Assembly (NCBI GenBank): GCA_024229395.1
Contig: JAAESM010000045.1
Coordinates: 1-64,000, forward strand
Reading direction: 5' to 3'
Source of the DNA: Planctomycetota bacterium
GTDB lineage: Bacteria > Planctomycetota > UBA1135
Length of the DNA: 64,000 bases
Shown: in pieces, positions 1-9,127 of the stretch
How the letters are laid out: the number at the start of each line of letters is the position of its first letter
Position numbering within the stretch: position 1 is the stretch's first letter
Program-made: the position numbers and the translations under genes
The notes under the pieces: model-generated
What the model saw: only the letters and a program-made list of their open reading frames with translations
Databases searched by the model: none
What the model was told of the DNA's origin: nothing

Positions 1-353
1 CATCGTCGAGCGATCCTCGAAACGAATGGCGCGTGCTTGCTCACTGCCATGCGGGTCGTGGCAAGCCTGGCATTCCCCTTGAGTCATTGGCTCGTGCATC
101 GAGACCGCTTGGTGATCGTGCTTCAGGTCATGGCAAGAAAGGCACAACTGTTGACGCGGAAGGATGTGCTGGAACTGATGTCGTTCCGCATCCTCAAGAT
201 CATGGCAGGCGTCGCAGGCGTTGCCGTAGTTGGCGGCACGACCTTCGCAGAGGAAGCGAGGTTTTGATTGAACCCTGGTTCTTGTGTAAGAACAGGAGAC
301 CTGGCAACAAGCGCTGCCAGAATCATGACGCTTATTTTGGTCAATAACCCCAT
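1..353 (-). CDS. Multiheme c-type cytochrome, N-terminal part, apparent frameshift, runs off left edge
   Basis: Read on the minus strand, an ATG at 353 opens a signal-peptide-like start (MGLLTKISVMILAALVA). A different frame then carries three haem-binding CxxCH motifs: CDACH (202-216), CLSCH (130-144) and CQACH (58-72), with further histidines between them, as in doubled-CxxCH multihaem proteins. The two parts are out of frame by one base. Adding one A to the AAAA run (T run at 262-265 on plus) joins them smoothly as ...GFNQKPRFLCEGR.... The protein should be exported and carry covalent haem for periplasmic electron transfer. The 3' part lies outside the window, so total haem number is unknown. 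The haem motifs are certain; the frameshift may be a sequencing error or a real lesion. Confidence 0.7.
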
Positions 354-444
354 AGCAAAATGCAGCTAAGCTGCGTCGAGTGCACAGGAAGATTGCTTGT
401 ACTGTAGCCTGCATTGGAGATGTGTCCCAGCTAATCTATGCAAT

Positions 445-1377
445 ATGTTCGTGCGTTTGCTGTACCTTGCTGGCCTGGCCGTCGGCGTTACCAGTTTGGT
501 TGCCTTGTTGGGCGGGTCCTTTTGGGCATTCGATCTAATGTCTCATTTTCGCGTCCAATATTTCGTGCTTTTGCTTTTATCCGGAGCCTCGCTGTTTGCC
601 TTGAAGCAACGCCGCCAGAGTGCCGTTCTCGCCAGTTTCGCGTTGTTCAACGCCGTTTTGATCTCGCCAGCGTTTTTCGGTACCGGGTCCCATCAGGTTG
701 CTGCCGGTGAATCAGCACCGTTGCGCTTGATGTCGATCAACTTACTATCGAGTAGTAACGGGAACGATTCCGTGCGCCTGGAAATCGAGAGCAAGAATCC
801 TCAGATCGTCGTTTTCCTCGAAGTCAACTCGTGGTGGCAGAGTGAGCTTGACGGTTTCCTGTCCAGCACTTATCCATACAGCCAAGCCCAACCTCGCGAA
901 GACAACTTCGGTATGACCATCTTCAGCAAGATTCCTTGGAGCGAGCTGCAGGTGCTGGATCTAGGAGGGGACCAAGTCCCTTCGATGCTTGCGACTTTCG
1001 ACAATGATGGCAAGCCTTTCCATATGTTGGCTGTGCATTTTTTTCCGCCGATGGGCAAGAACGGAACGCGCCGACGTGATGAGGCCTTCAAACAACTGCC
1101 TAGCGCGATTGCAGACTTGCCTTTCGAGACCATGGTCGTTGGCGATCTCAACGCCACGCCTTGGTGCTATCCGTTCCGTCGCCTGCTGACGGAATCGAAG
1201 CTGTTGGATTCCACGACCGGCTTCGGTCTTCAGCCGACTTGGCCAACTGACCTGAAGTTGATGAGCATCCCGATCGATCATTGCCTGCACACGCCGGGCG
1301 TGCGCATCGTCCATCGAGAAGTCGGAGCCGACGTCGGTTCCGACCATTGGCCACTGTTGGTGGACTTCCAGCTGTAA
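445..1377 (+). CDS. Membrane-anchored endonuclease/exonuclease/phosphatase family protein
   Basis: This is an EEP-fold protein of 310 residues with two or three N-terminal hydrophobic segments (about residues 1-75) followed by the catalytic domain. Visible family motifs are a start strand (LRLMSINLL), an acidic residue in VVFLEVNSWW, the GDLNATPW motif (Asp and Asn of the active site) and the C-terminal SDHWP motif. Substrate cannot be told from sequence; the family includes nucleases, phosphodiesterases and lipid phosphatases. The ATG at 445 is preferred over an in-frame ATG at 397 because it begins directly with the membrane segment MFVRLLYLAGLAVGV. A paralogue of the same architecture lies at 28372-29358. 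The gene converges with the oxidoreductase gene; the gap of 48 bases shows no clear terminator. Confidence 0.8.
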   Translation: MFVRLLYLAGLAVGVTSLVALLGGSFWAFDLMSHFRVQYFVLLLLSGASLFALKQRRQSAVLASFALFNAVLISPAFFGTGSHQVAAGESAPLRLMSINLLSSSNGNDSVRLEIESKNPQIVVFLEVNSWWQSELDGFLSSTYPYSQAQPREDNFGMTIFSKIPWSELQVLDLGGDQVPSMLATFDNDGKPFHMLAVHFFPPMGKNGTRRRDEAFKQLPSAIADLPFETMVVGDLNATPWCYPFRRLLTESKLLDSTTGFGLQPTWPTDLKLMSIPIDHCLHTPGVRIVHREVGADVGSDHWPLLVDFQL

Positions 1378-1425
1378 GCTGCCGCAACTTTTCAGGCACG
1401 GTCAGCGTCAGCGCAACAAGTCAAA

Positions 1426-2760
1426 CTAGTAAGACTTGGTCACGCCCGGAATCGGGATCGGGTAGCGCCCCGCATCATTCGGAACTGTTGGCGGGATGCC
1501 ATCGAAGAGATACGCCGAAGGCACCAAAGCCAACTCCGAGGCCAGTGCATCGGCCATCGAGACCTCCTTGCCGCAGTAGGTCGCCATACGACCTAGGATT
1601 GCGGTCATCGTGCTCATGGCACCGTATTCGGCTTCGTTGTAAGGCGTGCCGTTACGGATGGCGGCGAACAGGTCATCGTGTTCCACTTGGTAGGCATCTT
1701 TGTAGTCACCGCGGAAGCGCCACATCGTGTCGTTGTCGTAACGTTGGATACGCGCGCGGCTCACGTCGGCGGTGCCTTCGGTGCCATGGGCATGTTCCTC
1801 GACCGGCGACCAGCAACCGGGCTGGTGACGGCATTGCGACAACATGCGCGTGCCATCCTCGTAGCTGAACTCGACCATATGGTGGTCGAAGATCTCACCA
1901 TGCTCGAGGCCAGTGCGCACTTGGCGCCCGCCTTGGCCTTGCGCCTTGGTTGGGTAACCCTTCATGATCCAGTTACCCACATCCAAGTTGTGGATGTGCT
2001 GCTCCACGATGTGGTCGCCGCATAGCCAGTTGAAGTAGTACCAGTTGCGCATCTGATACTCCATCTCGGTCTGGCCTTCTTCGCGCGGGCGCACCCACAC
2101 ACCACCGGAGTTCCAGTAAGTGCGCAACAAGGTGATGCGACCGATCTCGCCATCATGCAAACGCTGCACGCACTCCATGTAGGGCTTCTGGTGGTGGCGT
2201 TGCAGGCCAACCCCAACCTTCAACTGCTTCTGCTTGGCGACTTGGGCGGCAGCGAGGATCTTACGCACACCAGGACCATCGACGGCCAGCGGTTTCTCCA
2301 TGAAGACATGCTTGCCAGCGTTGATGCCTGCTTCGAAATGGATCGGGCGGAATCCTGGAGGTGTGGCGATCACTAACACATCGATATCCGAAGCGATGAC
2401 CTTCTGGTATCCATCGAAGCCGACGAAGCGGCGTTCGGCAGGAACGTCGACCGCGTCAGGGTGGTAGTTCTGCAATGTCTTCAGGGAAGACTCCAAGCGA
2501 TCGCTGAAGGCATCGGCCATGGCCACCAGGCGCACGCCACCTTCGGTGGACAGTGCTTGTGCCGCAGCACCGGTTCCGCGACCGCCGCAGCCGATCAGGC
2601 CGATGCGGAGTTCGGCATTACCTGCCGCGTTGCCTGCCGCAGCATCACCTTCGAACAATGGCCCTAGGGTGGTCTGGGCGAATCCGCGGCCTACCATCAG
2701 CGCGGCCAACGAGGCGGAAGTAGAGGACTTGATGAAGTGTCGACGATCCATGTCGTCCAT
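1426..2760 (-). CDS. Gfo/Idh/MocA family oxidoreductase with Tat-like signal
   Basis: NAD(P)-dependent sugar-type dehydrogenase of about 444 residues. The N-terminus MDRRHFIKSSTSASLAALMVG resembles a twin-arginine signal, then a Rossmann fold with GLIGCGGRGTG, and the family motif EKPLAVDGPG where the Lys is the conserved catalytic/cofactor residue. The C-terminal half is the substrate-binding alpha/beta domain. Exported members with this leader are very numerous in Planctomycetota. Start is placed at ATG 2760 (MDDMDRR), with ATG 2751 as an alternative; both are just downstream of the preceding gene stop at 2778, so translation is probably coupled. Last gene of the three-gene minus operon with the FGE-like lipoprotein and the secreted protein. 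Substrate unknown. Confidence 0.88.
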   Translation of the reverse strand: MDDMDRRHFIKSSTSASLAALMVGRGFAQTTLGPLFEGDAAAGNAAGNAELRIGLIGCGGRGTGAAAQALSTEGGVRLVAMADAFSDRLESSLKTLQNYHPDAVDVPAERRFVGFDGYQKVIASDIDVLVIATPPGFRPIHFEAGINAGKHVFMEKPLAVDGPGVRKILAAAQVAKQKQLKVGVGLQRHHQKPYMECVQRLHDGEIGRITLLRTYWNSGGVWVRPREEGQTEMEYQMRNWYYFNWLCGDHIVEQHIHNLDVGNWIMKGYPTKAQGQGGRQVRTGLEHGEIFDHHMVEFSYEDGTRMLSQCRHQPGCWSPVEEHAHGTEGTADVSRARIQRYDNDTMWRFRGDYKDAYQVEHDDLFAAIRNGTPYNEAEYGAMSTMTAILGRMATYCGKEVSMADALASELALVPSAYLFDGIPPTVPNDAGRYPIPIPGVTKSY

Positions 2761-2777
2761 CTTAGGGCAATGAGCGC

Positions 2778-3881
2778 TTAACGTTCGCCGCGTCGCTGAC
2801 GTTCCTGGATTTCCTGGATGCCAGGGATCTGCGTTTCCCAATAGCGTTGTTGCTCTTCGGCACTCGGTTCGACATATGGTCGCACCACGCGAAAGCCTAC
2901 CCACGGCGCACTAGTCAAATACCAAATGCTCTCGGGAAGCTGCGGGTCCTGATCCTTCCAAGAATCGCGCGATGCACGTCGGGCCGCACTGCGGAGCATT
3001 TCGGCGTCGTCGTCCCAACCGCCACCTTTGACGATGCGGTCGTATTCGGTGCTTGCCCAATGCAAGGGATTGGAAACGACTTCGCCGGCTGCAGCACGTT
3101 GTGCATAAAGCTCAGCGTTGAAACCATCCAAAACCCATTCCGCGACATTGCCATGCATGTCATAGAGACCGAAGGCGTTAGGTTTCTTTTGACCCACGGG
3201 ATGATAGGAATCGTTGCTGTTGTCAAAGTACCAAGCGTAGTCATCGATTTGACTGGCGTCATCGCCGAAGTGATAAGCCGTTTGGCTGCCGGCACGACAG
3301 GCGTATTCCCATTCGGCTTCGGTGGGTAAGCGATAGAAGTGGCCAGTCTTGATCGACAACCACTTGCAGTATTGCCGCGCCGCGTATTGGGTCATGGAAA
3401 TCGCAGGGTGGCCATCGATACCCATGCCGAAGTTCATCGGCACATAAGGCGGCGTAGGCCCGGTGACGCCATCGACTTTGGCTTCACCGGCGAACTGGTA
3501 AAGGTGATACTCCTCCCAGCTGACTTCACATGCCGCCATCCAGAAGCCGTCGACCGCTACCGCATGCGCAGGGCTTTCGCCGGTTCCAGCGCCTTCTTCG
3601 CTCGAGGCGCAGCCCATCTGGAATTGGCCGGCGGGAATCGCCAGCATCTGGAAACTGACTTCGCTGTCCGGCACCGTGACCTCATAGGCATCTTTGGCGA
3701 CTTGCGTGGACTCCGCTTCTTGATCGGTTTGATGCTCCGCTTGCTGCTCTCCGGCAGCGGGATCGACGGCGGTCAACTCGGTGTCGGCGACCGCTTCGAA
3801 TTCCCCTTTGGTGCATGCGCCCAACGACAGCAATATGGCTGTGGGAATCGCGAACAGGAAGGGGGACTTCAGCGGGATCAT
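2778..3881 (-). CDS. FGE-sulfatase-fold (SUMF1-like) lipoprotein lacking catalytic cysteines
   Basis: The 367-residue protein begins with a lipoprotein signal ending in the lipobox LSLGAC and an acidic Gln/Glu-rich linker. The rest is a formylglycine-generating-enzyme fold: FQMGCASSEE, HAVAVDGFWMAACEVSWEEY, YRLPTEAEWEYACRAGS, FGLYDMHGNVAEWVLDGF, IVKGGGWDDD and a C-terminal GFRVVRP. True sulfatase-activating enzymes have two cysteines in the segment after the RGGSW-like motif; here that segment (EMLRSAARRASR) has none. So this is a family member by fold, probably a binding or structural periplasmic protein and not a sulfatase activator. The start ATG overlaps the upstream gene stop by four bases (ATGA). 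Role with the neighbouring oxidoreductase is unknown. Confidence 0.85.
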   Translation of the reverse strand: MIPLKSPFLFAIPTAILLSLGACTKGEFEAVADTELTAVDPAAGEQQAEHQTDQEAESTQVAKDAYEVTVPDSEVSFQMLAIPAGQFQMGCASSEEGAGTGESPAHAVAVDGFWMAACEVSWEEYHLYQFAGEAKVDGVTGPTPPYVPMNFGMGIDGHPAISMTQYAARQYCKWLSIKTGHFYRLPTEAEWEYACRAGSQTAYHFGDDASQIDDYAWYFDNSNDSYHPVGQKKPNAFGLYDMHGNVAEWVLDGFNAELYAQRAAAGEVVSNPLHWASTEYDRIVKGGGWDDDAEMLRSAARRASRDSWKDQDPQLPESIWYLTSAPWVGFRVVRPYVEPSAEEQQRYWETQIPGIQEIQERQRRGER

Positions 3882-4426
3882 TTGATTACGCTAACACTTG
3901 CCTCGTCGGGAATCTTGGCCCACCGTAGCAAATCAGCGTTGATTACATACTTGTCCGGTCCGTCCATTGGAATCATGTTGCTGGAACCATCGAGGTAGAC
4001 CTCGGCGAGGCGATCCTGCTTGATGTCGGCGATCAACAAGGTGGCAGCCTTCTCGTTCTGGAAGTTGTTGCGCTGCGGGTAACCGATGGTAGTGATCTCG
4101 GTGGTGGTGCCGGAGGTGAAGATCCAGCTAACGCGATCCATGTTGACGATGATCTTGGTGTCGCCGGATGCGCTGAACGGCAAGTGCACCAGGCCAGAGG
4201 AATTGCCGTCGATGGAGTTGCGCGTGGCATTGCTTCCAAGAGGCGCGATATCCACCCAACCATCCAAATCATTCGGTTGACTCTCGATCAAGACCAGATT
4301 GGATCCGCCTTCCTGAACACCGCTTTGCAGACTTGGTTGGGTGCTCGCTGCAGCTGAGATCGGCATGCTCCAAGTGGATAGGCCAATCATGGCGGGAAGG
4401 AGTAGAGCGGCAAAGAAGTATTTCAT
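3878..4426 (-). CDS. Secreted protein of unknown function
   Basis: A 182-residue protein with a clear signal peptide (MKYFFAALLLPAMIGLSTWSMPISAAAS) and a mature part rich in beta-strand residues. I recognise no family. The ATG at 4426 is chosen because it starts the signal peptide; an upstream in-frame extension to 4624 has no such character and a GAGG lies about ten bases before 4426. First gene of the minus operon whose next gene overlaps it by ATGA. Mature part: residues SWIFTSGTTTEITTIGY and LAEVYLDGSSNMIPM suggest a small beta-sandwich that senses or binds something in the envelope; this is a guess. Confidence 0.7.
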   Translation of the reverse strand: MKYFFAALLLPAMIGLSTWSMPISAAASTQPSLQSGVQEGGSNLVLIESQPNDLDGWVDIAPLGSNATRNSIDGNSSGLVHLPFSASGDTKIIVNMDRVSWIFTSGTTTEITTIGYPQRNNFQNEKAATLLIADIKQDRLAEVYLDGSSNMIPMDGPDKYVINADLLRWAKIPDEASVSVIK

Positions 4427-4524
4427 GGATGGGGCCTCGGTGAAAGCAACGCTAGATAAGGACAGGACGTCGCCAAGGGTACATTTCTTCCGGAGGGCTG
4501 GCAGCAATAGTAAACTGTTGCACG

Positions 4525-5018
4525 ATGTTGGCGAAGAAGAATCACCTGCTGGCTTGGATAATTGTGTGTATCGTAGGTGTTTGGGTACCTGCAGGCCTGC
4601 AAGCTGCGCCCTTTGCCGCTCCACAAGCCGACGACGAGGAAGAACCCTACTGGTCGCAAGAGGATGAACCGATAGAGTTCACCCGTTCGGAGTTGTTCCG
4701 TGCCCAGGCGTTGAACAAATGGTATGAGAAGTCGGAGCACTGGGCATTCGGTGGCATCGTTTTGCTGTCCCTTGGTGAGGAGTGGCATCCGGTGACCATG
4801 AAGCCGGTGGTGGCGCTTACGCAGAGGTGTTGCTGAACACGCGTTCCGGTCAAGCCAGTGCCGATATTGCCGCGCATATCCTCGGGTTGTCTTTCGGTTC
4901 ACGTTGGAGCGATCAGACCGACGCCTTCGTCGAGATCTTCTTCGCCTACCGCAAGGCCGGCTTGTTCCGCTTGGAGTTTGTTGCTGCGTCAGGAACGAAG
5001 TTCGGGCGTTGCAGCTGA
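4525..5018 (+). CDS. Secreted hypothetical protein, split by an apparent one-base frameshift
   Basis: The ATG at 4525 begins a signal peptide (MLAKKNHLLAWIIVCIVGVW) and an acidic mature region (DDEEEPYWSQEDEPIEF). This frame ends at a TGA at 4834-4836, but from about 4782 another frame continues with protein-like sequence (ASGDHEAGGGAYAEVLLN, later FVEIFFAYRKAGLFRLEF) to a stop at 5018. Adding one G near 4781 (GAGGAGTGG) would join them into about 164 residues. No family recognised. Treating the TGA as selenocysteine is less likely because the sequence after it in the first frame looks random. The gene converges with rmuC (stop at 5054) and diverges from the secreted-protein operon starting at 4426. 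Confidence 0.5.
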
Positions 5019-5053
5019 CGCGAATACGTGCAGCTGATGGCCATTGGGAGGAC

Positions 5054-6289
5054 TCAAGTCAACAAATCTTCCCGCGGTTCCAGCTCGACTGGCTGCGGTT
5101 CTTCAATCTGCCGATTCGACGCCATGTTGGTCATCTTCTCCAAGCGTTTACCTTGAGGCGTGACCTTCTTCTGATAACTGCCGACGGCACTGTTGTAGGT
5201 CTTGACCGCCGACTTCAATCCCGTACCGATCTTCTCGAAGTGACCGGCGAAGACGCGCATGCGGTTGTGGTATTCCTTGGCCACATCAGCGATCTCTTGT
5301 GCGTTGCGCGCCAGTTCATCTTGCTGCCAATAAACGGCTACGGTCTTCAGTAGCGCCAACAAGGTGACTGGCGTGGCGATCAAGATGCCTTGCTCCATGG
5401 CATCTTCCTGCAGATGCGGTGCAGCGTGGAAGGCGGCCTCCAGCAAGTGATCACCGGGCAGGAACATCACCGTGAAATCAATCTTGCCGTCCATGCTGTC
5501 GGCGTAATCCTTGCGTGCAAGTGCTTTCACATGTCCGCGTAGGTCACGGGCATGCTGTTCCAACTTGTCGCGCCGACGTGCTGGGTCGGTCTCGCCTTGC
5601 GCATCGAGGAATGCAGCCATCGGTACTTTGGCATCGACCGGAATGGCGGTACCACCAGGCAGCAACACTTGATAGTCCGGGCGTTGTCCACCCTCAATTT
5701 GCTTCTGTGGACGGTAGTGCACGCCTTCGGTCATGCCAGCCAACTCGAAGACGCGCGCCAACACCATCTCGCCCCATTGACCACGCGCTTGTGAACTGCC
5801 GCGCAAGGCCGACGCCACATCGCGGCTGCGTCGTTCCAGTTCCACGGTGCTGACGTTCAGCGCCTTCAGTTGTTCCTTCAACTCACCAGCGGTCTGGCTG
5901 CGCGCCTTCTCCAGTTCACGCGTATGTTCGGCCAGTGAAGTCAGCTGCTTCTCGAAAGGCTTGAGCTTCAACTCGGTCTTCTCAAGCAATGCGCTGGAGT
6001 TGTCCTTTAGAGCCTTCGACGCCAGCGCCTCGAAGGAATCACGCATCTCGCGACGCAAATCTTCAGCGGTGCGCTTCTCGGCGGCATGGGTGGCGACCAG
6101 GGTCTCGGCGCGAGCACTAGCGCCAGCCAGATCCTGCTCCAGCTTCTGCAACTGCTTCTGCAACTCCAGCTGCTGAGCGGCAGCAGCACTGGTCAGCTCG
6201 GCATTTTCAGCGCGATTACGAGCCTGCGCGAGGGCAAAACCGATCGCGGCACCCAGCAATAATCCGCCTAAGCCAATCAACCACTCCAT
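5054..6289 (-). CDS. rmuC: DNA recombination protein RmuC
   Basis: A 411-residue RmuC-family protein. It starts with one transmembrane helix (MEWLIGLGGLLLGAAIGFAL), continues with a long coiled coil (about residues 25-155, rich in Glu, Lys, Ala, Gln) and then the conserved nuclease-like domain: SQARGQWGEMVLARVFELAG, PDYQVLLPGG, VDAKVPMAAF and FTVMFLPGDHLLEAA. RmuC limits inversions at short inverted repeats in E. coli and is believed to act as a nuclease. ATG 6289 is chosen because it starts the membrane helix; the 51-base upstream extension is out of character. The gene is divergent from the PhoD gene at 6379. Confidence 0.92.
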   Translation of the reverse strand: MEWLIGLGGLLLGAAIGFALAQARNRAENAELTSAAAAQQLELQKQLQKLEQDLAGASARAETLVATHAAEKRTAEDLRREMRDSFEALASKALKDNSSALLEKTELKLKPFEKQLTSLAEHTRELEKARSQTAGELKEQLKALNVSTVELERRSRDVASALRGSSQARGQWGEMVLARVFELAGMTEGVHYRPQKQIEGGQRPDYQVLLPGGTAIPVDAKVPMAAFLDAQGETDPARRRDKLEQHARDLRGHVKALARKDYADSMDGKIDFTVMFLPGDHLLEAAFHAAPHLQEDAMEQGILIATPVTLLALLKTVAVYWQQDELARNAQEIADVAKEYHNRMRVFAGHFEKIGTGLKSAVKTYNSAVGSYQKKVTPQGKRLEKMTNMASNRQIEEPQPVELEPREDLLT

Positions 6290-6378
6290 AAGCGCAGTGT
6301 AGCAGCTAGATGACGTCGGTCGCCGCGTGCAGAATGACAAAGATGACGTCGGCCACCTCGCGCCGCTACAAAGGACCG

Positions 6379-7761
6379 ATGCGCGCCCGGCGTCCCCTCC
6401 CTCCGTTTTTCTTGGCTGCGCTGCTAATCGCCATCGCAGCTGGTTGCAGTGGCTTGCCGCAGTCGAGCAGTTCGTCCAGTGGTGCCTTGCGTTCGGGGCC
6501 GATGTTGGCTGACCTGAGACCAGATGGCGTGCGCATTTGGGCCGAGGGCAATAGGCCCGCCGAGTATCAAATTGAGTTGCGCAGTTTGAGTCCGAAAGGT
6601 CGTTGGTACAAAGCCAAAGGCGTGAACGGCGGCGGCAGCATGCTGGATTTAAGTGGCACGAAGAAACGCGGCGCTTGCCAGTTGACTGGACTGACTTCTG
6701 ATACGGATTATGAATATCGTTTGGTGCGTAAAGATGGTCGCGTATTGCCGGACCACCATGGGCAACATTTCCACACGCCCGCTGCAGATGGCAGCGCTTA
6801 TGACTTTCGTGTGGTGTTCGGTAGTTGCGCAGGGGAATGGGGGATAGACCCCACCCAACCAGTGTTCGCCGCTATCGACAGCAAGCAGCCAGACATCTTC
6901 CTGTGGCTCGGCGATAACGTCTATTTCATCAATCCCGATCGCGAGTGGGAAGATCCACAACTGATGGAGAAGCGTTGGCAGCGTTCGCGCGCCATGCCAA
7001 GTTTGCAGTCCTTGTTGACCCACACTGCGCATTATGCGACCTGGGATGACCATGACTTTGGCCCTGACAACTCCGACCGTACTTACCCGCTGCGCGATAC
7101 TTCCAAGGCCTTGTTCAACCAGTACTGGGCCAATCCTGCCAGCGGTCAGAGCGAAGAGGATGGCATTTACTTTTCCTTCACCTTTGGGCGCGTCGAGTTC
7201 TTCATGCTCGATACGCGTTACGCACGCACGCCGAATAATGCCCCCGATGGTCCCGACAAGGTCATCCTCAGTGACGCACAATGGCAGTGGTTGGAAGATG
7301 GTTTGAAGGAATCCAAAGCCGACTTCAAAGTGGTGGCTTCAGGCATGCAGATTCTGTCCGATTACCATCGCTTCGAAACGTGGAACCTTTTTCCGCAACA
7401 GCGCAGTCGTTTGCTCCACTTCATCCGTGAAGAACAAGTCGGCGGCGTGTTCTTCCTCAGCGGAGACCGCCATATCGGCGAGGCTTTGCGCGAGCCCAAT
7501 GGCGCTTACGACCTGGTCGAATTCACTTCGTCGCCGTTGGCCGCGGGCATCGGCGAGGCCCAACCTGACAACCAAGTTGCGCAACGGATCGCTGGCACTT
7601 TGGCCGCGGTCGAGAACTTCGGCATGCTGGATTTTCATTTCCCGCAACCAGGCAGCCCCGACTTTTCTGAAGGCCCGGTCTTAACTTTCCGTCTCCACGA
7701 TGTTTATGGCAAACCGCTCGGGCGCCAGGTAGTGCTTCGTTTGAGCGAGCTGCACCCCTAA
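6379..7761 (+). CDS. PhoD-like alkaline phosphatase/phosphodiesterase lipoprotein
   Basis: A 460-residue protein with a lipoprotein leader ending AIAAGCSG and a serine-rich linker. A fibronectin-like N-terminal domain (ADLRPDGVRIWAEG) precedes a calcineurin-type metallophosphatase domain with the PhoD signature: VVFGSCAGEWG, DIFLWLGDNVYF, ATWDDHDFGPDNSD and VFFLSGDRHIGE, which together give the metal-binding Asp, Asn and His residues. It likely releases phosphate from phosphodiesters at the cell surface. ATG 6379 is chosen because it starts the leader, with AAGGA just upstream, although its spacing is short. After the stop, a six-pair hairpin (CCTCAA/TTGAGG, 7782-7797) lies between it and the SH3 gene, but it lacks a T tract. 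Confidence 0.88.
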   Translation: MRARRPLPPFFLAALLIAIAAGCSGLPQSSSSSSGALRSGPMLADLRPDGVRIWAEGNRPAEYQIELRSLSPKGRWYKAKGVNGGGSMLDLSGTKKRGACQLTGLTSDTDYEYRLVRKDGRVLPDHHGQHFHTPAADGSAYDFRVVFGSCAGEWGIDPTQPVFAAIDSKQPDIFLWLGDNVYFINPDREWEDPQLMEKRWQRSRAMPSLQSLLTHTAHYATWDDHDFGPDNSDRTYPLRDTSKALFNQYWANPASGQSEEDGIYFSFTFGRVEFFMLDTRYARTPNNAPDGPDKVILSDAQWQWLEDGLKESKADFKVVASGMQILSDYHRFETWNLFPQQRSRLLHFIREEQVGGVFFLSGDRHIGEALREPNGAYDLVEFTSSPLAAGIGEAQPDNQVAQRIAGTLAAVENFGMLDFHFPQPGSPDFSEGPVLTFRLHDVYGKPLGRQVVLRLSELHP

Positions 7762-7816
7762 ACTGGAGAGGCCTGCGGCCGCCTCAACCTGTTGAGGGAC
7801 GGCGGGCACCCTCATC

Positions 7817-9124
7817 ATGCTGACCACCCTCATCCTCACCTTGTTGCCGGCTGCACTCCCGCAGGCCGAAGTCCGTTACGCCGAGATCGCTGTCGAGAAG
7901 ACCTCGATCCGTTCCTTCTATGACAAGAAGGCTGCCACGGTGTTGGAAGTCGACAAGGGATTCCCGGTGCAAGTGGTCGCCGAGTTGGTGCCATGGTCGA
8001 AGGTGCGCGTTCCCGGCGGTTTTGATGTTTGGGTACACCAAGATTATGTCGAGTTCGAAGCCGGACGCGGCACCATCACGTCGAACCGCGTGAGGATCCG
8101 TCCGCTGCCGTCAACGTCATCGCAATCACATGCCCTTGGCCACTTCTCCAAGGGTGATGAAGTGATTCGTTTGGGCGTGGAGGGCGACTGGGTCAAGGTG
8201 CGTTACAAGGAGAGCGTGGGCGCGTGGATCGAGACTAAGGATTTGGTCTTCACCGAACGCGAGTTGAGCCAATGGCAACGCCTCTGGAGTGATATGGCGG
8301 ACCTGCGCATTGCCGTGCCGCTTCCGGAAGAACCGATTGTTGAGGAAGGCGAAACCGATAGTAGCAGTGAAGCAGAAACGGACAGTTCCGAAGAAGTGGC
8401 CAGCGAACAGGCGAGCAGCAGTGATTCCAGCAGCAGCAGTGCGGGACAGAGCTCCTCGAGTGAATCCAGTTCCTCCGAGAGTTCCAGTTCGCGTGCTGCC
8501 AATGCCGCTGCCAAACCTAAGGCATGGACTCCATTCTCCGCCGCGCAAGTCGCGATCAAGCCAGAAGAGAATCGAGCCTTGGCGGATAAGCAGTTGAAGA
8601 TCTTGGCCGACGCCGTCACCAAGAGCAATGACAACTGGGACCGCGATCGCCTAGATAACTTGGAAATGGTCTACGGCAATGTCATCTGGCATAGCACCGA
8701 CCGCAAGCAAATCGATTTGGCGCGTACTTCGTTGACCAAGGTCGATGGTCTGCGTCGTTTCTACTTGGCAGTGTTGGCTTCCGATGCACGTCGCGCAGAA
8801 GCCGCTGGCGATAAGGTTCGCGCCGTTGCCTTGCAGGATCAACGCGCTCGTGAAATGAAGCCGCGTCTGCCTGAAGGTGGCGGCACCGCAGTCGAGGTGG
8901 GTTGGGTTGAGTATCACCCCAAGGTCAGTGCGCATATCCCATTCAAGGTGGTGCGTGGCCCGCGTGAAATCCCTATGCATAGTTACGACGGCCACCAGCA
9001 GCTGCGTGATTTCGTCAATCACGAGATCGTGGTGCGCGGCACATGGCGTGAAGACAAGTCTGTGGTGGGAGAGCGCGTTCTTGCCATTACGGAGTTACGC
9101 GTGTTGCCGGCCCGTCGGAAGTAA
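7817..9124 (+). CDS. Secreted SH3-domain protein with serine-rich linker
   Basis: The 435-residue protein has a short signal peptide (MLTTLILTLLPAALPQA), then two bacterial SH3-like repeats (about residues 20-80 and 85-140, for example KGFPVQVVAELVPWSKVRV and KGDEVIRLGVEGDWVKVRY). A highly serine-rich acidic linker follows at about 175-240. The C-terminal part is a helical segment plus a small beta domain ending in ELRVLPARRK. SH3b domains usually bind peptidoglycan or peptides, so an envelope scaffold or cell-wall sensor role is plausible. No enzyme motif seen. The gap to the next gene is only three bases, so it is probably co-transcribed with the CstA gene. Confidence 0.8.
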   Translation: MLTTLILTLLPAALPQAEVRYAEIAVEKTSIRSFYDKKAATVLEVDKGFPVQVVAELVPWSKVRVPGGFDVWVHQDYVEFEAGRGTITSNRVRIRPLPSTSSQSHALGHFSKGDEVIRLGVEGDWVKVRYKESVGAWIETKDLVFTERELSQWQRLWSDMADLRIAVPLPEEPIVEEGETDSSSEAETDSSEEVASEQASSSDSSSSSAGQSSSSESSSSESSSSRAANAAAKPKAWTPFSAAQVAIKPEENRALADKQLKILADAVTKSNDNWDRDRLDNLEMVYGNVIWHSTDRKQIDLARTSLTKVDGLRRFYLAVLASDARRAEAAGDKVRAVALQDQRAREMKPRLPEGGGTAVEVGWVEYHPKVSAHIPFKVVRGPREIPMHSYDGHQQLRDFVNHEIVVRGTWREDKSVVGERVLAITELRVLPARRK

Positions 9125-9127
9125 AGC

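Noticed and set aside
2778..3881. Sulfatase-activating formylglycine enzyme
   Set aside because: Fold motifs fit but both catalytic cysteines are missing.
4834..4836. TGA in the 4525 frame as a selenocysteine codon
   Set aside because: The sequence after the TGA in that frame looks random, while another frame continues with protein-like sequence, so a one-base frameshift is better.
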